A stretch of DNA of 12,070 nt, from positions 1 through 12,070 of the forward strand of contig JAHEOG010000058.1 in assembly GCA_018609925.1 (NCBI GenBank). Reading direction: 5' to 3'. The position numbers and the translations under genes are program-made. The notes under the pieces were generated by a model. The model was not told where the DNA came from and searched no databases. It saw nothing but the letters and a program-made list of their open reading frames with translations. Source of the stretch: Gammaproteobacteria bacterium. GTDB taxonomy: Bacteria > Pseudomonadota > Gammaproteobacteria > Thiohalorhabdales > Thiohalorhabdaceae. Position 1 is the first letter of the stretch, and each line of letters begins with the position of its first letter. Shown piece by piece: positions 1 to 6,222 of this stretch.

Positions 1-1109
1 AAACGGTAGGCTCTACCCCTTGCTTGAGGGCGGCCTCGATGAAGGGATCCAGATCACCGTCCAAAACGGCCTGGGAATTGCCGATCTCCACTCCGGTACG
101 CAGGTCCTTGATGCGGCTCTGGTCCAGGACGTAGGAGCGGATCTGGCTGCCCCAGCCGATCTCGTCCTTCTCCGCCGATTCGGCCGCCTGCTTCTCGCGC
201 TGGCGCTCCAGCTCGCGCTCGTAGAGTCGCGCCCGCAGGACCCGCCAGGCCTCGGCCCGATTGGAGTGCTGCGAGCGCGAGCTCTGGCACTGGACGACGA
301 TGCCGGTGGGCAGGTGGGTCAGCCGCACCGCCGAATCGGTCTTGTTGACGTGCTGGCCCCCGGCGCCGCTGGCCCGATAGGTGTCGGTGCGAACATCCTC
401 GGGATTGATGGCCACTTCGATGGACTCGTCCACCTCGGGATAGACGTAGACCGAGGCGAAGGAGGTGTGACGCCGCCCCCCGGAGTCGAAGGGCGATTTG
501 CGCACCAGGCGATGGACCCCGGATTCCACCTTGAGCCGTCCGTAGGCGTGGTCGCCGTCCACCTTGACGGTGACGCTCTTGATCCCGGCCTCGTCGCCCT
601 CGGTGACCTCCATGACGGCCGCGGTGAAGCCCTTGGTCTCGCACCAGCGCAAATACATCCGCAGCAGCATCTCGGCCCAGTCCTGGGCCTCCGTCCCGCC
701 GGCGCCGGCGTGGATCTCCAGGTAGGCGTTGGCTTCGTCCATCTCCCCGGAGAACATCCGCTGGAGCTCCAGGTCCTGGACGCGGGCCTCCATGGCTCGG
801 AGGTCGGCCTCCACCGCCTCCCGGGTCTCCTCATCGGCCTCGGACTCGGCGAGCTCCAATAGCCCCTCCGCCGACTCCACTTCGCCGGCGAGCTCGTCCA
901 GGGGCTCCGTCTGGGCCTTCAGCCGGTGGTACTGCTGGCTAAGCCCCTGGGCAAGCTCGGGATCGTCCCAAAGGCCCGGGGCCGAGAGCTCGTGCTCCAG
1001 CTCGGTGATCCGCTCCTTGAGCCGATCGACGTCAAAGATGCCTCCATAGGTCGCGGATCCGGCCCCGGAGGTCCTCGATCCAATCCCGAAGGTTGGGCTG
1101 CTCGGCCAT
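1..1109 (-). CDS. prfB: Peptide chain release factor 2 (RF2), made by programmed +1 frameshift; 3' end outside the window
   Basis: RF2 recognises UGA and UAA stop codons in the ribosomal A site and triggers hydrolysis of the peptidyl-tRNA ester. The gene is read in two frames. A 25-codon leader starts at ATG 1109-1107 and runs into an in-frame TGA at 1034-1032; after a +1 shift the reading continues with GAC at 1033-1031. The joined product has 369 residues in the window with no stop yet reached (E. coli RF2 has 365). The stop-codon-reading tripeptide SPF falls at residues 205-207 (bases 488-496) and the catalytic GGQ at 250-252 (bases 353-361), the same numbering as in E. coli, which supports the chosen start. 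A GGAG lies six bases before that ATG. An in-frame ATG at 1121-1119 is a weaker alternative. The N-terminal domain is helical and rich in Glu and Leu, as usual for domain 1. The C-terminus appears a few residues longer than in E. coli. Confidence 0.97.
1031..1046 (-). promoter_or_regulatory. prfB programmed +1 frameshift site
   Basis: On the minus strand the sequence reads TGGAGG CAT CTT TGA C. It has the three elements of the classical RF2 autoregulatory shift: an internal Shine-Dalgarno-like GGAGG (1041-1045) three bases before the slippery CTT (1037-1035), then TGA (1034-1032) followed by C, a poor termination context. When RF2 is scarce the ribosome pauses at TGA, tRNA-Leu slips one base forward and full-length RF2 is made. 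The spacing matches the E. coli site. Confidence 0.95.
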
Positions 1110-1214
1110 GGTGGACTCCATGCTGATCCGGGGGTCTGGGCGGGCCCGGGCGCCCGACCGACGCGAAACCCGGCATTCTGCCACAAATGGATGCCAGGCC
1201 CAGAACTGTCGGCG

Positions 1215-1229
1215 CCGGAACCGTTCCGG
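1215..1229. promoter_or_regulatory. 15-bp perfect palindrome, candidate operator between prfB and the pfpI-like gene
   Basis: CCGGAAC-C-GTTCCGG is a perfect 7-1-7 inverted repeat. Its one-base centre argues for a protein-binding site rather than an RNA hairpin. It sits in the 205-bp divergent region, just upstream of a likely -35 region for the rightward gene, which is a typical activator position. The protein that binds it is unknown. Confidence 0.4.
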
Positions 1230-1237
1230 TACCCGCC

Positions 1238-1266
1238 TACCTGGGAAAGGAGCAACCGCCTAGAAT
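1238..1266 (+). promoter_or_regulatory. Candidate promoter of the pfpI-like gene
   Basis: The -10 candidate TAGAAT (1261-1266) matches five of six consensus bases. The hexamer 17 bases upstream (TACCTG, 1238-1243) is a poor -35, as expected of an activated promoter. This is consistent with the palindrome at 1215-1229 acting as an activator site. The start codon lies about 50 bases downstream of the -10. Confidence 0.35.
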
Positions 1267-1314
1267 GGGAAAGGCAATCCCGCGCTGGCCCAGCTACGCA
1301 TACGGAGGTGTGCC

Positions 1315-1893
1315 ATGGCCAAGAAGCTGCTCCAGCTCGTCGGCGATTTTGGGGAAGACTACGAGGTGATGGTCCCCTTCCAGGCCCTGCGGATGGTGGG
1401 CCATGACGTGGACGCGGTCTGTCCCGGCAAGAAGGCCGGCGACGGGGTGCGCACCGCCATCCACGACTTCGAGGGCGATCAGACCTACACCGAGAAGCCC
1501 GGCCACAACTTCACCCTCAACGCCACCTTCGCGGACATCCGGACCGAGGACTACGACGGCCTCGTCGTCTCCGGCGGACGGGCCCCCGAGTACCTGCGTC
1601 TGGAGCCGGGGGTCCTGGAGGTGACCCGCCATTTCTTCGATCAGGACAAGCCCGTGGCGGCGCTTTGCCACGGCCTGCAGATCCTCGCCGCTGCCGGTGT
1701 GCTGGAGGGCCGCAAGGCGACGGCCTATCCGGCGGTGGGACCGGAAGTCACCCTGGCCGGCGGGGACTACCAGGACATCCCCGTGGACGAGGCCGTAACC
1801 GACGGCAACCTGGTCACCTCACCGGCCTGGCCGGGCCACCCCGACTGGCTCCGCCAGTTCCTGCGGGTGCTGGGGACCCGGGTCGAGCCCTGA
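1315..1893 (+). CDS. DJ-1/PfpI family protein (protease I / YhbO type)
   Basis: A 192-residue single-domain protein of the glutamine-amidotransferase-like DJ-1/PfpI fold. The nucleophile elbow is ALCHGLQ with Cys118 followed by His119, and the conserved acidic partner is Glu14 in DFGEDYE. The GGRAPEYLR stretch (residues 88-96) and the end VTDGNLVTSPAWPGHPDW are typical of the PfpI branch. Members are reported as stress proteins with peptidase, glyoxalase III or deglycase activity; the physiological reaction is disputed, so I name the family only. No signal peptide or membrane segment is seen, so it should be cytoplasmic. GGAGG at 1304-1308, six bases before the ATG, fixes the start. It stands alone, divergent from prfB and followed by the tRNA cluster. 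Its length is normal for the family. Confidence 0.93.
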   Translation: MAKKLLQLVGDFGEDYEVMVPFQALRMVGHDVDAVCPGKKAGDGVRTAIHDFEGDQTYTEKPGHNFTLNATFADIRTEDYDGLVVSGGRAPEYLRLEPGVLEVTRHFFDQDKPVAALCHGLQILAAAGVLEGRKATAYPAVGPEVTLAGGDYQDIPVDEAVTDGNLVTSPAWPGHPDWLRQFLRVLGTRVEP

Positions 1894-1935
1894 CAAGGCG
1901 GGGGCCCGGCCTGACGGGTCCGAGCCGGTCGCGTT

Positions 1936-1963
1936 TTGCCGGAAGTGGGGAACGCGGTATCCT
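1936..1963 (+). promoter_or_regulatory. Candidate sigma-70 promoter of the tRNA cluster
   Basis: TTGCCG (1936-1941), a 16-base spacer and TATCCT (1958-1963) stand about 17 bases before the first tRNA gene. The match is moderate (three and four of six bases), but the position is right for driving the tRNA array. Confidence 0.4.
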
Positions 1964-1980
1964 TGTGGGCTCCGCAGAAT

Positions 1981-2054
1981 GCGGGGGTAGTTCAACGGTA
2001 GAACCCCAGCCTTCCAAGCTGGTGATGCGGGTTCGATTCCCGTCCCCCGCTCCA
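1981..2054 (+). tRNA. tRNA-Gly (anticodon TCC)
   Basis: A 74-base cloverleaf: acceptor GCGGGGG (1981-1987) pairs with CCCCCGC (2044-2050), discriminator T2051 and encoded CCA at 2052-2054. The anticodon stem is CCAGC/GCTGG with loop CTTCCAA; the anticodon TCC lies at 2013-2015. The T loop is TTCGATT. It reads GGA and GGG codons. Confidence 0.97.
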
Positions 2055-2130
2055 GAGTCCATAGCTCCAGAGCAGCTGACCCCAAAGCCGGTGCGTACCC
2101 TCCGGGGGTGGCGAGGGCCCCATTCGGATC

Positions 2131-2139
2131 TGGTATGCT
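2131..2139 (+). promoter_or_regulatory. Candidate extended -10 promoter before the second tRNA
   Basis: TGG followed by TATGCT (2134-2139) forms an extended -10 element. There is no convincing -35. It lies in the 121-base spacer, about 37 bases upstream of tRNA-Gly(GCC), so it could give that tRNA an internal promoter. Confidence 0.35.
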
Positions 2140-2175
2140 TTCGCCTCCGGCTCCAGTGGCCGGTTGGCACACAAT

Positions 2176-2251
<76 letters not shown>

Positions 2252-2262
2252 TCCAAGTGATG

Positions 2263-2282
2263 AGCGCCGACGGTCCGGCGCT
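2263..2282 (+). repeat. Hairpin in the tRNA spacer
   Basis: AGCGCCG (2263-2269) and CGGCGCT (2276-2282) form a perfect 7-bp stem with a six-base loop, beginning 11 bases after tRNA-Gly(GCC). No T-tract follows, so a processing or pause structure is more likely than a terminator. Confidence 0.45.
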
Positions 2283-2314
2283 GTCCCCTGGCGCGCGGGC
2301 CGGGGCCGCTCCTC

Positions 2315-2348
2315 CCGGCTCACATCCGGAAGATCGCGGGTGAGCCGG
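2315..2348 (+). repeat. Inverted repeat upstream of tRNA-Glu
   Basis: CCGGCTCAC (2315-2323) and GTGAGCCGG (2340-2348) are a perfect 9-bp inverted repeat with a 16-base loop, ending 25 bases before tRNA-Glu. It may be an RNase processing structure in the polycistronic tRNA precursor. Confidence 0.45.
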
Positions 2349-2373
2349 CTGGCTGGCAAGACGCTTTCACATG

Positions 2374-2449
2374 GGTCCCGTCGTCTAGTGGTTTAGGATA
2401 CCGGCCTTTCAAGCCGGTGACACGGGTTCAAATCCCGTCGGGACCACCA
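2374..2449 (+). tRNA. tRNA-Glu (anticodon TTC)
   Basis: A 76-base cloverleaf: acceptor GGTCCCG pairs with CGGGACC (2439-2445), discriminator A2446, CCA at 2447-2449. The anticodon stem is CCGGC/GCCGG with loop CTTTCAA; the anticodon TTC is at 2408-2410. The D arm contains the GTCTAGTGG segment characteristic of bacterial tRNA-Glu. Confidence 0.97.
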
Positions 2450-2460
2450 ACGCGGACCGG

Positions 2461-2495
2461 GCGGGCGCCGCTCGGCCCAGAACGGGCCGGCCCGC
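2461..2495 (+). repeat. Two-part hairpin between tRNA-Glu and tRNA-Leu
   Basis: The outer stem GCGGGC/GCCCGC (2461-2466 with 2490-2495) encloses the inner stem CGGCCC/GGGCCG (2473-2478 with 2484-2489) and loop AGAAC. No T-tract follows. It is probably a folded spacer in the tRNA precursor. Confidence 0.45.
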
Positions 2496-2515
2496 GCCAC
2501 CGGTGTCCGTGCGGG

Positions 2516-2599
2516 GGGACGGTGGCGGAACTGGTAGACGCGCTGGATTTAGGATCCAGTACCTCTGGTGTGCGGGTTCGAATCCCGCCCGTCCCACCA
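2516..2599 (+). tRNA. tRNA-Leu (anticodon TAG)
   Basis: An 84-base class II tRNA: acceptor GGGACGG pairs with CCGTCCC (2589-2595), discriminator A2596, CCA at 2597-2599. The anticodon stem is CTGGA/TCCAG with loop TTTAGGA; the anticodon TAG is at 2550-2552. The extra arm is ACC-TCT-GGT. It reads CUA and, through wobble, other CUN codons. Confidence 0.97.
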
Positions 2600-2690
2600 T
2601 CCACCAGCGGTCCGCCCTGCCGGACCCCAGGCCCCCGGAGGGGCGCCCGCCTTGGGCGCGCCCTCTCCTTGTTTGGACTGCAGAGGTTCT

Positions 2691-2779
2691 GGAGGGGTGG
2701 CCGAGTGGTCGAAGGCGCCTGACTCGAAATCAGGTGACGGCTCCGCCGTCCGGGGGTTCGAATCCCTCCCCCTCCGCCA
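2691..2779 (+). tRNA. tRNA-Ser (anticodon CGA)
   Basis: An 89-base class II tRNA: acceptor GGAGGGG pairs with CCCCTCC (2769-2775), discriminator G2776 as expected for serine, CCA at 2777-2779. The anticodon stem is CCTGA/TCAGG with loop CTCGAAA; the anticodon CGA is at 2725-2727. A long extra arm (GACGGC/GCCGTC) follows. It reads UCG, a favoured serine codon in GC-rich genomes. Confidence 0.97.
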
Positions 2780-2797
2780 AATTGCCCAGCAAATCAT

Positions 2798-2830
2798 GGC
2801 CCTGGCGATCCGCCGGGGCCTTCGTCGTTT
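2798..2830 (+). terminator. Terminator-like hairpin ending the five-tRNA cluster
   Basis: GGCCCTGGCG (2798-2807) and CGCCGGGGCC (2811-2820) pair over ten bases (one T-G pair) around loop ATC. The stretch after it, TTCGTCGTTT, is only partly T-rich. Its position, 18 bases past tRNA-Ser, fits the end of the tRNA transcript. Confidence 0.65.
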
Positions 2831-2936
2831 GGGCTTCCGCCCGTACCGGGAATCTATCGAAAAGGGATCGGAGCCTCGGGTAGGATCTGGTTAAGGCCGC
2901 CTGATGGTCGGATCCCTACGAAATTAAGGAGTGGGT

Positions 2937-3131
2937 ATGGACTGGCGGTATTGGGAGATAGAGGCTGCGGTCAAAGAGGCCTTGGACGAGCTAGCTGAAG
3001 CACGCCAGCGAGCCGACTACCAGCCTTCTCAAAGCGTAATCGATGGGCTCAGCGATGCCCGAGAAAAGCTGAGGGCCCTAGCCGTTGAGCAACACGGATC
3101 GGATGAGGAAGGACCCAGCCTGGAGCTCTGA
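2937..3131 (+). CDS. Small hypothetical protein, 64 residues
   Basis: I do not recognise this protein. The start ATG 2937 is chosen because AAGGAG (2926-2931) lies five bases before it; a GTG at 2931 overlaps that site and is less likely. The product begins MDWRYWEIEAAV and is predicted to be mostly helical, with a charged amphipathic stretch (VKEALDELAEARQ) and a second helix near DGLSDAREKLRAL, then an acidic tail DEEGPSLEL. It has no signal peptide or membrane segment. It uses more A/T-ending codons (ATA, GTA, CTA, TCT) than its neighbours, so it may be recently acquired or weakly selected. It stands alone after the tRNA cluster, with an untranslated stretch on either side. The good ribosome-binding site is the main evidence that it is real; function unknown. 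Confidence 0.6.
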   Translation: MDWRYWEIEAAVKEALDELAEARQRADYQPSQSVIDGLSDAREKLRALAVEQHGSDEEGPSLEL

Positions 3132-3372
3132 CTCAATGGGAAGAGGGGCCCTATAGCGCAGGACCCTGTCGCAACGGCCGACCCTGGTGTCCGCTGGTTT
3201 CGGTCTTGCCCTCTCCCTCCTGCGGAGGGCGGGCGGAGGAGATCCTGTTGGCGAGTGGAGTTGCCAATGCCTTCGCAGCAACGCCCGGTCAATCCGCTCC
3301 CAAGGCCCCCTCCAGCCCTTCCGGCTTTACTCGCCGCCTCGGTCCCGGTGGACCGGCAGTAACGACACGACC

Positions 3373-3391
3373 GGCCCGGGACGGGCGGGCC
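3373..3391 (-). terminator. Weak terminator-like hairpin after the dehydrogenase gene
   Basis: GGCCCG (3373-3378) and CGGGCC (3386-3391) form a 6-bp stem twelve bases past the dehydrogenase stop codon on the minus strand. There is no T-tract, so intrinsic termination is uncertain. The rest of the 272-base gap (3132-3403) shows nothing else convincing. Confidence 0.3.
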
Positions 3392-3403
3392 TTCGCTGAT
3401 CAG

Positions 3404-4531
3404 CTAGTAGCCCCGCTCGGGATCCACCACCGAAAGCATGGGCTCGCCGGCGACGTAGCGCCGCAGGTTCTCGCGCACGAGCCGCCAGTGCGCTTCCACC
3501 TCGAGGTCGGAGCGGGTGGCTACGTGGGGGGTAATGATGGTGTTGGGCGCCCGCCAGAGCGGATGCCCCTCCGGGAGCGGCTCGGGATCGGTGACGTCCA
3601 GCCCGGCCCCGGCGATGGTCCCGTCCTCCAGCGCCGCCAATAGGTCCTCGGTAACCACGGTGCCGCCGCGCCCGACATTGACGAACAGGGCCGAGGCCTT
3701 CATGGACCGGAACAGCTCGGCGTCGAAAAGATCGACGGTGTCGTCGGTCAGCGGCAGGGCGTTGACCACCACGTCCGCCTCCGGGATCAGCTCGGGCAGA
3801 CGATGGGGCAGGCCCACCTCCGAGACGAACTCGGGCCCCTTCGGCTCGCTGGCCCGGGTGGCTGTGATGGTCATTCCCAGCGCATGGGCGCGGCGGGCGG
3901 TTTCGGTACCGATCCCGCCGAGGCCCACCACCAGCATCGTCTTGCCCTTGATGACCCGCATGTCATGGGTGATGGCCGGCTCACGGGCCCACCGGCCGGC
4001 CCGTTGGGCCGCATGGAACGCGGGAAGGTGTCGCGACAGGCTCATCACCATCGCCATCACGTGCTCGGCTATCACCGGGGCCGCGATGTGCTGCATGTTG
4101 GTCAGCAGCGGTTTGCGCCGGTCGAACTCAGGGAGGCGTACGCAGTCCTCCGCCCCGGCGGTGTAGATCTGGATCCAGTCCAGGCCCTCGCCGCGTTCGA
4201 GCAGCTCCGCGCTGCACAGCCCGATTACAGCGTCGGCACCGGGGAGGCGCTCCAGGGCCTGCCCGATGCCGGCCACCGGCACCAGCTCGACCCCGGGCGC
4301 CACCGGCTGCAGCCACCGAACCCGCTCGGGATCCCCCCGCACCAGGATCCGGTCCGGTCGCTCCCAGCCGGGCCGCTGTCGGACCGGCGTCTCGGCCACC
4401 TCTAGGTCGTAGCTCCGGATGAGGGCTTCCGGGTCGTGGTCGCCCTGGCCCTGGGCCGAGGCCGGCCACGGGAAGAGCAGGACCAAGACCAGCAGTACGA
4501 GGCCAAAGGGGGCGAAGACTCTCGAAAGCAT
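3404..4531 (-). CDS. Exported D-2-hydroxyacid dehydrogenase family protein
   Basis: A 375-residue member of the D-isomer-specific 2-hydroxyacid dehydrogenase family, which reduces 2-keto acids to D-2-hydroxy acids with NAD(P)H. The Rossmann motif GLGGIG is at residues 203-208. The expected catalytic triad is present: Arg288 (VNVGRGG), Glu317 (DPEPLPEGHPLW) and His336 (TPHVA). The residue after the second nucleotide-binding strand is Arg226 (TATRAS) rather than the usual Asp, which suggests NADPH preference or altered specificity. The unusual part is the N-terminus: MLSRVFAPFG then a Leu/Val run and PWPASA|Q, a signal peptide with a probable cleavage after Ala26. The start ATG 4531-4529 is chosen because it begins this signal; an in-frame ATG at 4648 would add 39 unlikely residues. 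The ribosome-binding site is weak (GGAG, 12 bases away). Where an exported enzyme would obtain its cofactor is unclear; the segment might serve as a membrane anchor. Confidence 0.88.
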   Translation of the reverse strand: MLSRVFAPFGLVLLVLVLLFPWPASAQGQGDHDPEALIRSYDLEVAETPVRQRPGWERPDRILVRGDPERVRWLQPVAPGVELVPVAGIGQALERLPGADAVIGLCSAELLERGEGLDWIQIYTAGAEDCVRLPEFDRRKPLLTNMQHIAAPVIAEHVMAMVMSLSRHLPAFHAAQRAGRWAREPAITHDMRVIKGKTMLVVGLGGIGTETARRAHALGMTITATRASEPKGPEFVSEVGLPHRLPELIPEADVVVNALPLTDDTVDLFDAELFRSMKASALFVNVGRGGTVVTEDLLAALEDGTIAGAGLDVTDPEPLPEGHPLWRAPNTIITPHVATRSDLEVEAHWRLVRENLRRYVAGEPMLSVVDPERGY

Positions 4532-4968
4532 AGCGAAACTCGGCTCCAGGGAATGGGGCTTCAGCCTAACGGCTCCGGACCCGTATGGAGAACCGGCAAC
4601 CTCGGGCACGACTTGGGGCGCCTCGCCGTCTCCCGACGGATGCGGCACCCGGTGTGGCTAGCACCCCTTGGCCCCTCCCCCCACTCCGAAGCCCGTTGAC
4701 GGAGTCTGGCGGCGTCCCGTCAAGAAACCGGCTCGGGCACGGACCGGCCCCTGAACACCGCGGGTCGGGGGGACGCCTACACCCTGACGGACCGGGCCAT
4801 GCCACTGAGCTTCGGGAACAAGTGGGACTCCGGGGTGCGGGTGCCCCAGTCGATTGGCCGGTCTCGGCCGCCGGCCAGGGGCCATTGCCAGCTACCGGCG
4901 AAAGGGTCCGCAGGCCTTTTCCCCAATGCCGATTGGGCAAGGAAGCATCGCCGTTCACCACCCGGGCA
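4532..4968. other. 437-base stretch with no gene
   Basis: This lies between the dehydrogenase start and the regulator stop. No frame has a credible start, ribosome-binding site and protein family. It contains the 28-bp inverted repeat at 4696-4723, listed separately. It also has a GC-rich hairpin, TGGCCGG (4855-4861) with CCGGCCA (4871-4877), and a small one, CCAAT/ATTGG, near 4922-4936 just past the regulator stop. Neither has a T-tract on the minus strand. Confidence 0.6.
4696..4723. promoter_or_regulatory. Perfect inverted repeat TTGACGG-N14-CCGTCAA, candidate operator
   Basis: TTGACGG (4696-4702) and CCGTCAA (4717-4723) are perfectly inverted over seven bases with a 14-base centre. The half-site spacing, about two helical turns from centre to centre, suits a dimeric regulator. 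It lies 165 bases upstream of the exported dehydrogenase start. Either arm could also act as a -35 hexamer, but I see no partner -10. Confidence 0.35.
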
Positions 4969-6051
4969 TCAGGGGCTCCCGGGAAGGACTTCCTCGGCGG
5001 GAAGGACATCTCCGGCACCGGAACCTTCGTAGCCCTTCATCCGCGAGAGCAGCCGGGAAAGATTGGGACCCGCCAGCTCCTGGCGGAGGCGGACCAGTCG
5101 CTCGTCGGCCAGGTCCTGCTCTCGGACCACCAGGTAGTACCGCTCGCGGAAGAGCGGCACGAAGTCCAGCTCCAGCATGCGGGCGGCCCCCTCCTCGCCG
5201 AGACCGACGTCGGCCATGCCCCCCGCCACCGCCGCGGCCACGGCGAGGTGAGTGAACTCCTCCACGTAATAACCCTCGATCCGTTGCGGATCCAGCCCGG
5301 CCTCCTCCAGCAGCCGGTCCAGGGCCAGCCGGGTGCCGGATCCCCGTTGGCGGTTCACGAAATGGGCGCCGCGCTCGGCTATATCGGCGACCCCGGTGAG
5401 TCCCAGCGGATTGCCCGGCGCCACGATCAGGCCCTGGGTCCGGGTAACGAAGCGAATCAGGCGATGGTGGTGGGGATCCAACCATCCCCGATAGGAGGTG
5501 CCCAGGGCCCTGCCGAGCTCGCCTTCCGGGAGGTGGATCCCCGCCACATCGCAGTGCCCCTTGGCCAGGGCCATCAGGCCGTGGAGGCTGCCCACGAAGC
5601 GCGCCTCCAGGGAGAGCCCGGAAGGGCCCCGAAGGTGGTCCACCAGCTGGTTAAGAATCAGGTCATGGCTGGCGTAAAGCCGTAGCTGGTCCCCGTCCCG
5701 CTCGCGCAGGGAGCGCAGCTCCTCTTCGATCTCCCCCGTGGCCCGCTGGAGCGCAGGGGCGAGGTGCGCCTCCACCCGTGTGTGAAGCGCCAGAAGGCGC
5801 TCTCCCAGCTCGGTCAGGCGGGCCCCGCGTCCGCGCTCCAGGGTGACCAGGGGCTCGCCCAGGATCCCCGACCAGCGGCGCAAAAGCTCCCAGCCGTGGC
5901 GGTAGCTGACCCCGGCGCGCTCTGTGGCCTCGGTGAGCTTCCCCGCGCGCTGGACACCCCCCAACAGGGCAAACAGGGCGGGCTCCACCCGCCTCGGGGA
6001 ATCGCCCTCCGCAATCCAGCCGACTTCCAGAGCAAGCCGGATCGGCTCCAT
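4969..6051 (-). CDS. ModE-like HTH regulator with a PBP-like ligand domain
   Basis: A 360-residue one-component regulator. Residues about 23-110 form a ModE/LysR-type winged helix (LFALLGGVQRAGKLTEATER, then SYRHGWELLRRWSGILGEPLV, then ARLTELGERLL) followed by a helical linker, probably the dimer interface. Residues about 122-335 resemble the periplasmic-binding-protein-like domain also found in molybdopterin-related proteins (Pfam PBP_like): LRLYASHDLILNQL, a segment around GHCDVAGIHLP, and the diagnostic NRQRGSGTR at 233-241. Family knowledge points to sensing of an oxyanion such as molybdate or tungstate, or another small ligand; the actual ligand cannot be read from sequence. The start ATG 6051-6049 follows GGAGG (6065-6061) by nine bases; a longer form from 6111 is less likely. 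It is divergent from the SMR pump gene and may control it, itself, or distant molybdoenzyme genes. No metal-transport or molybdenum-cofactor genes are in the window. Confidence 0.85.
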   Translation of the reverse strand: MEPIRLALEVGWIAEGDSPRRVEPALFALLGGVQRAGKLTEATERAGVSYRHGWELLRRWSGILGEPLVTLERGRGARLTELGERLLALHTRVEAHLAPALQRATGEIEEELRSLRERDGDQLRLYASHDLILNQLVDHLRGPSGLSLEARFVGSLHGLMALAKGHCDVAGIHLPEGELGRALGTSYRGWLDPHHHRLIRFVTRTQGLIVAPGNPLGLTGVADIAERGAHFVNRQRGSGTRLALDRLLEEAGLDPQRIEGYYVEEFTHLAVAAAVAGGMADVGLGEEGAARMLELDFVPLFRERYYLVVREQDLADERLVRLRQELAGPNLSRLLSRMKGYEGSGAGDVLPAEEVLPGSP

Positions 6052-6206
6052 CGCCTTATCCCTCCTTCCCGAACCGAATGGCCCCGGCTCTAAGCGGCTT
6101 GGTTGCGCCAATATTGTCGGTGTTGAGGCTGGTATTGAACGCCTTCATGTTGAATAGGAAAGGGAGCCATCCGGCCTTTTCCCTTTGGGAAGGATTAAGC
6201 ATATAT

Positions 6207-6222
6207 CCCTTCCAGGGAAGGG
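6207..6222. promoter_or_regulatory. 16-bp palindrome in the regulator/SMR divergent region, candidate operator
   Basis: CCCTTCC-AG-GGAAGGG is a perfect 7-2-7 inverted repeat. A related imperfect copy, TTCCC-TTT-GGGAA, lies just upstream at 6179-6191, and a GGAAAGGG half-site is near 6158. The stretch ATATAT directly before the palindrome (6201-6206) could supply the -10 of a rightward promoter with TTCCCT (6179-6184) as a weak -35. The palindrome would then cover the transcription start, a repressor position. The divergent regulator is the obvious candidate to bind here (inference). Confidence 0.45.

Noticed and set aside
20..862. Plus-strand open frame across prfB
   Set aside because: It mirrors the RF2 frame, has no recognisable family and no ribosome-binding site; prfB is unmistakable on the other strand.
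2691..3131. Integration site or island at tRNA-Ser
   Set aside because: No integrase, no repeat of the tRNA 3' end and no other mobile gene is visible downstream.
4585..5685. 366-codon plus-strand frame over the gene-free stretch and the regulator
   Set aside because: Most of it is antisense to the ModE-like regulator, and the rest has no family resemblance or start signal.
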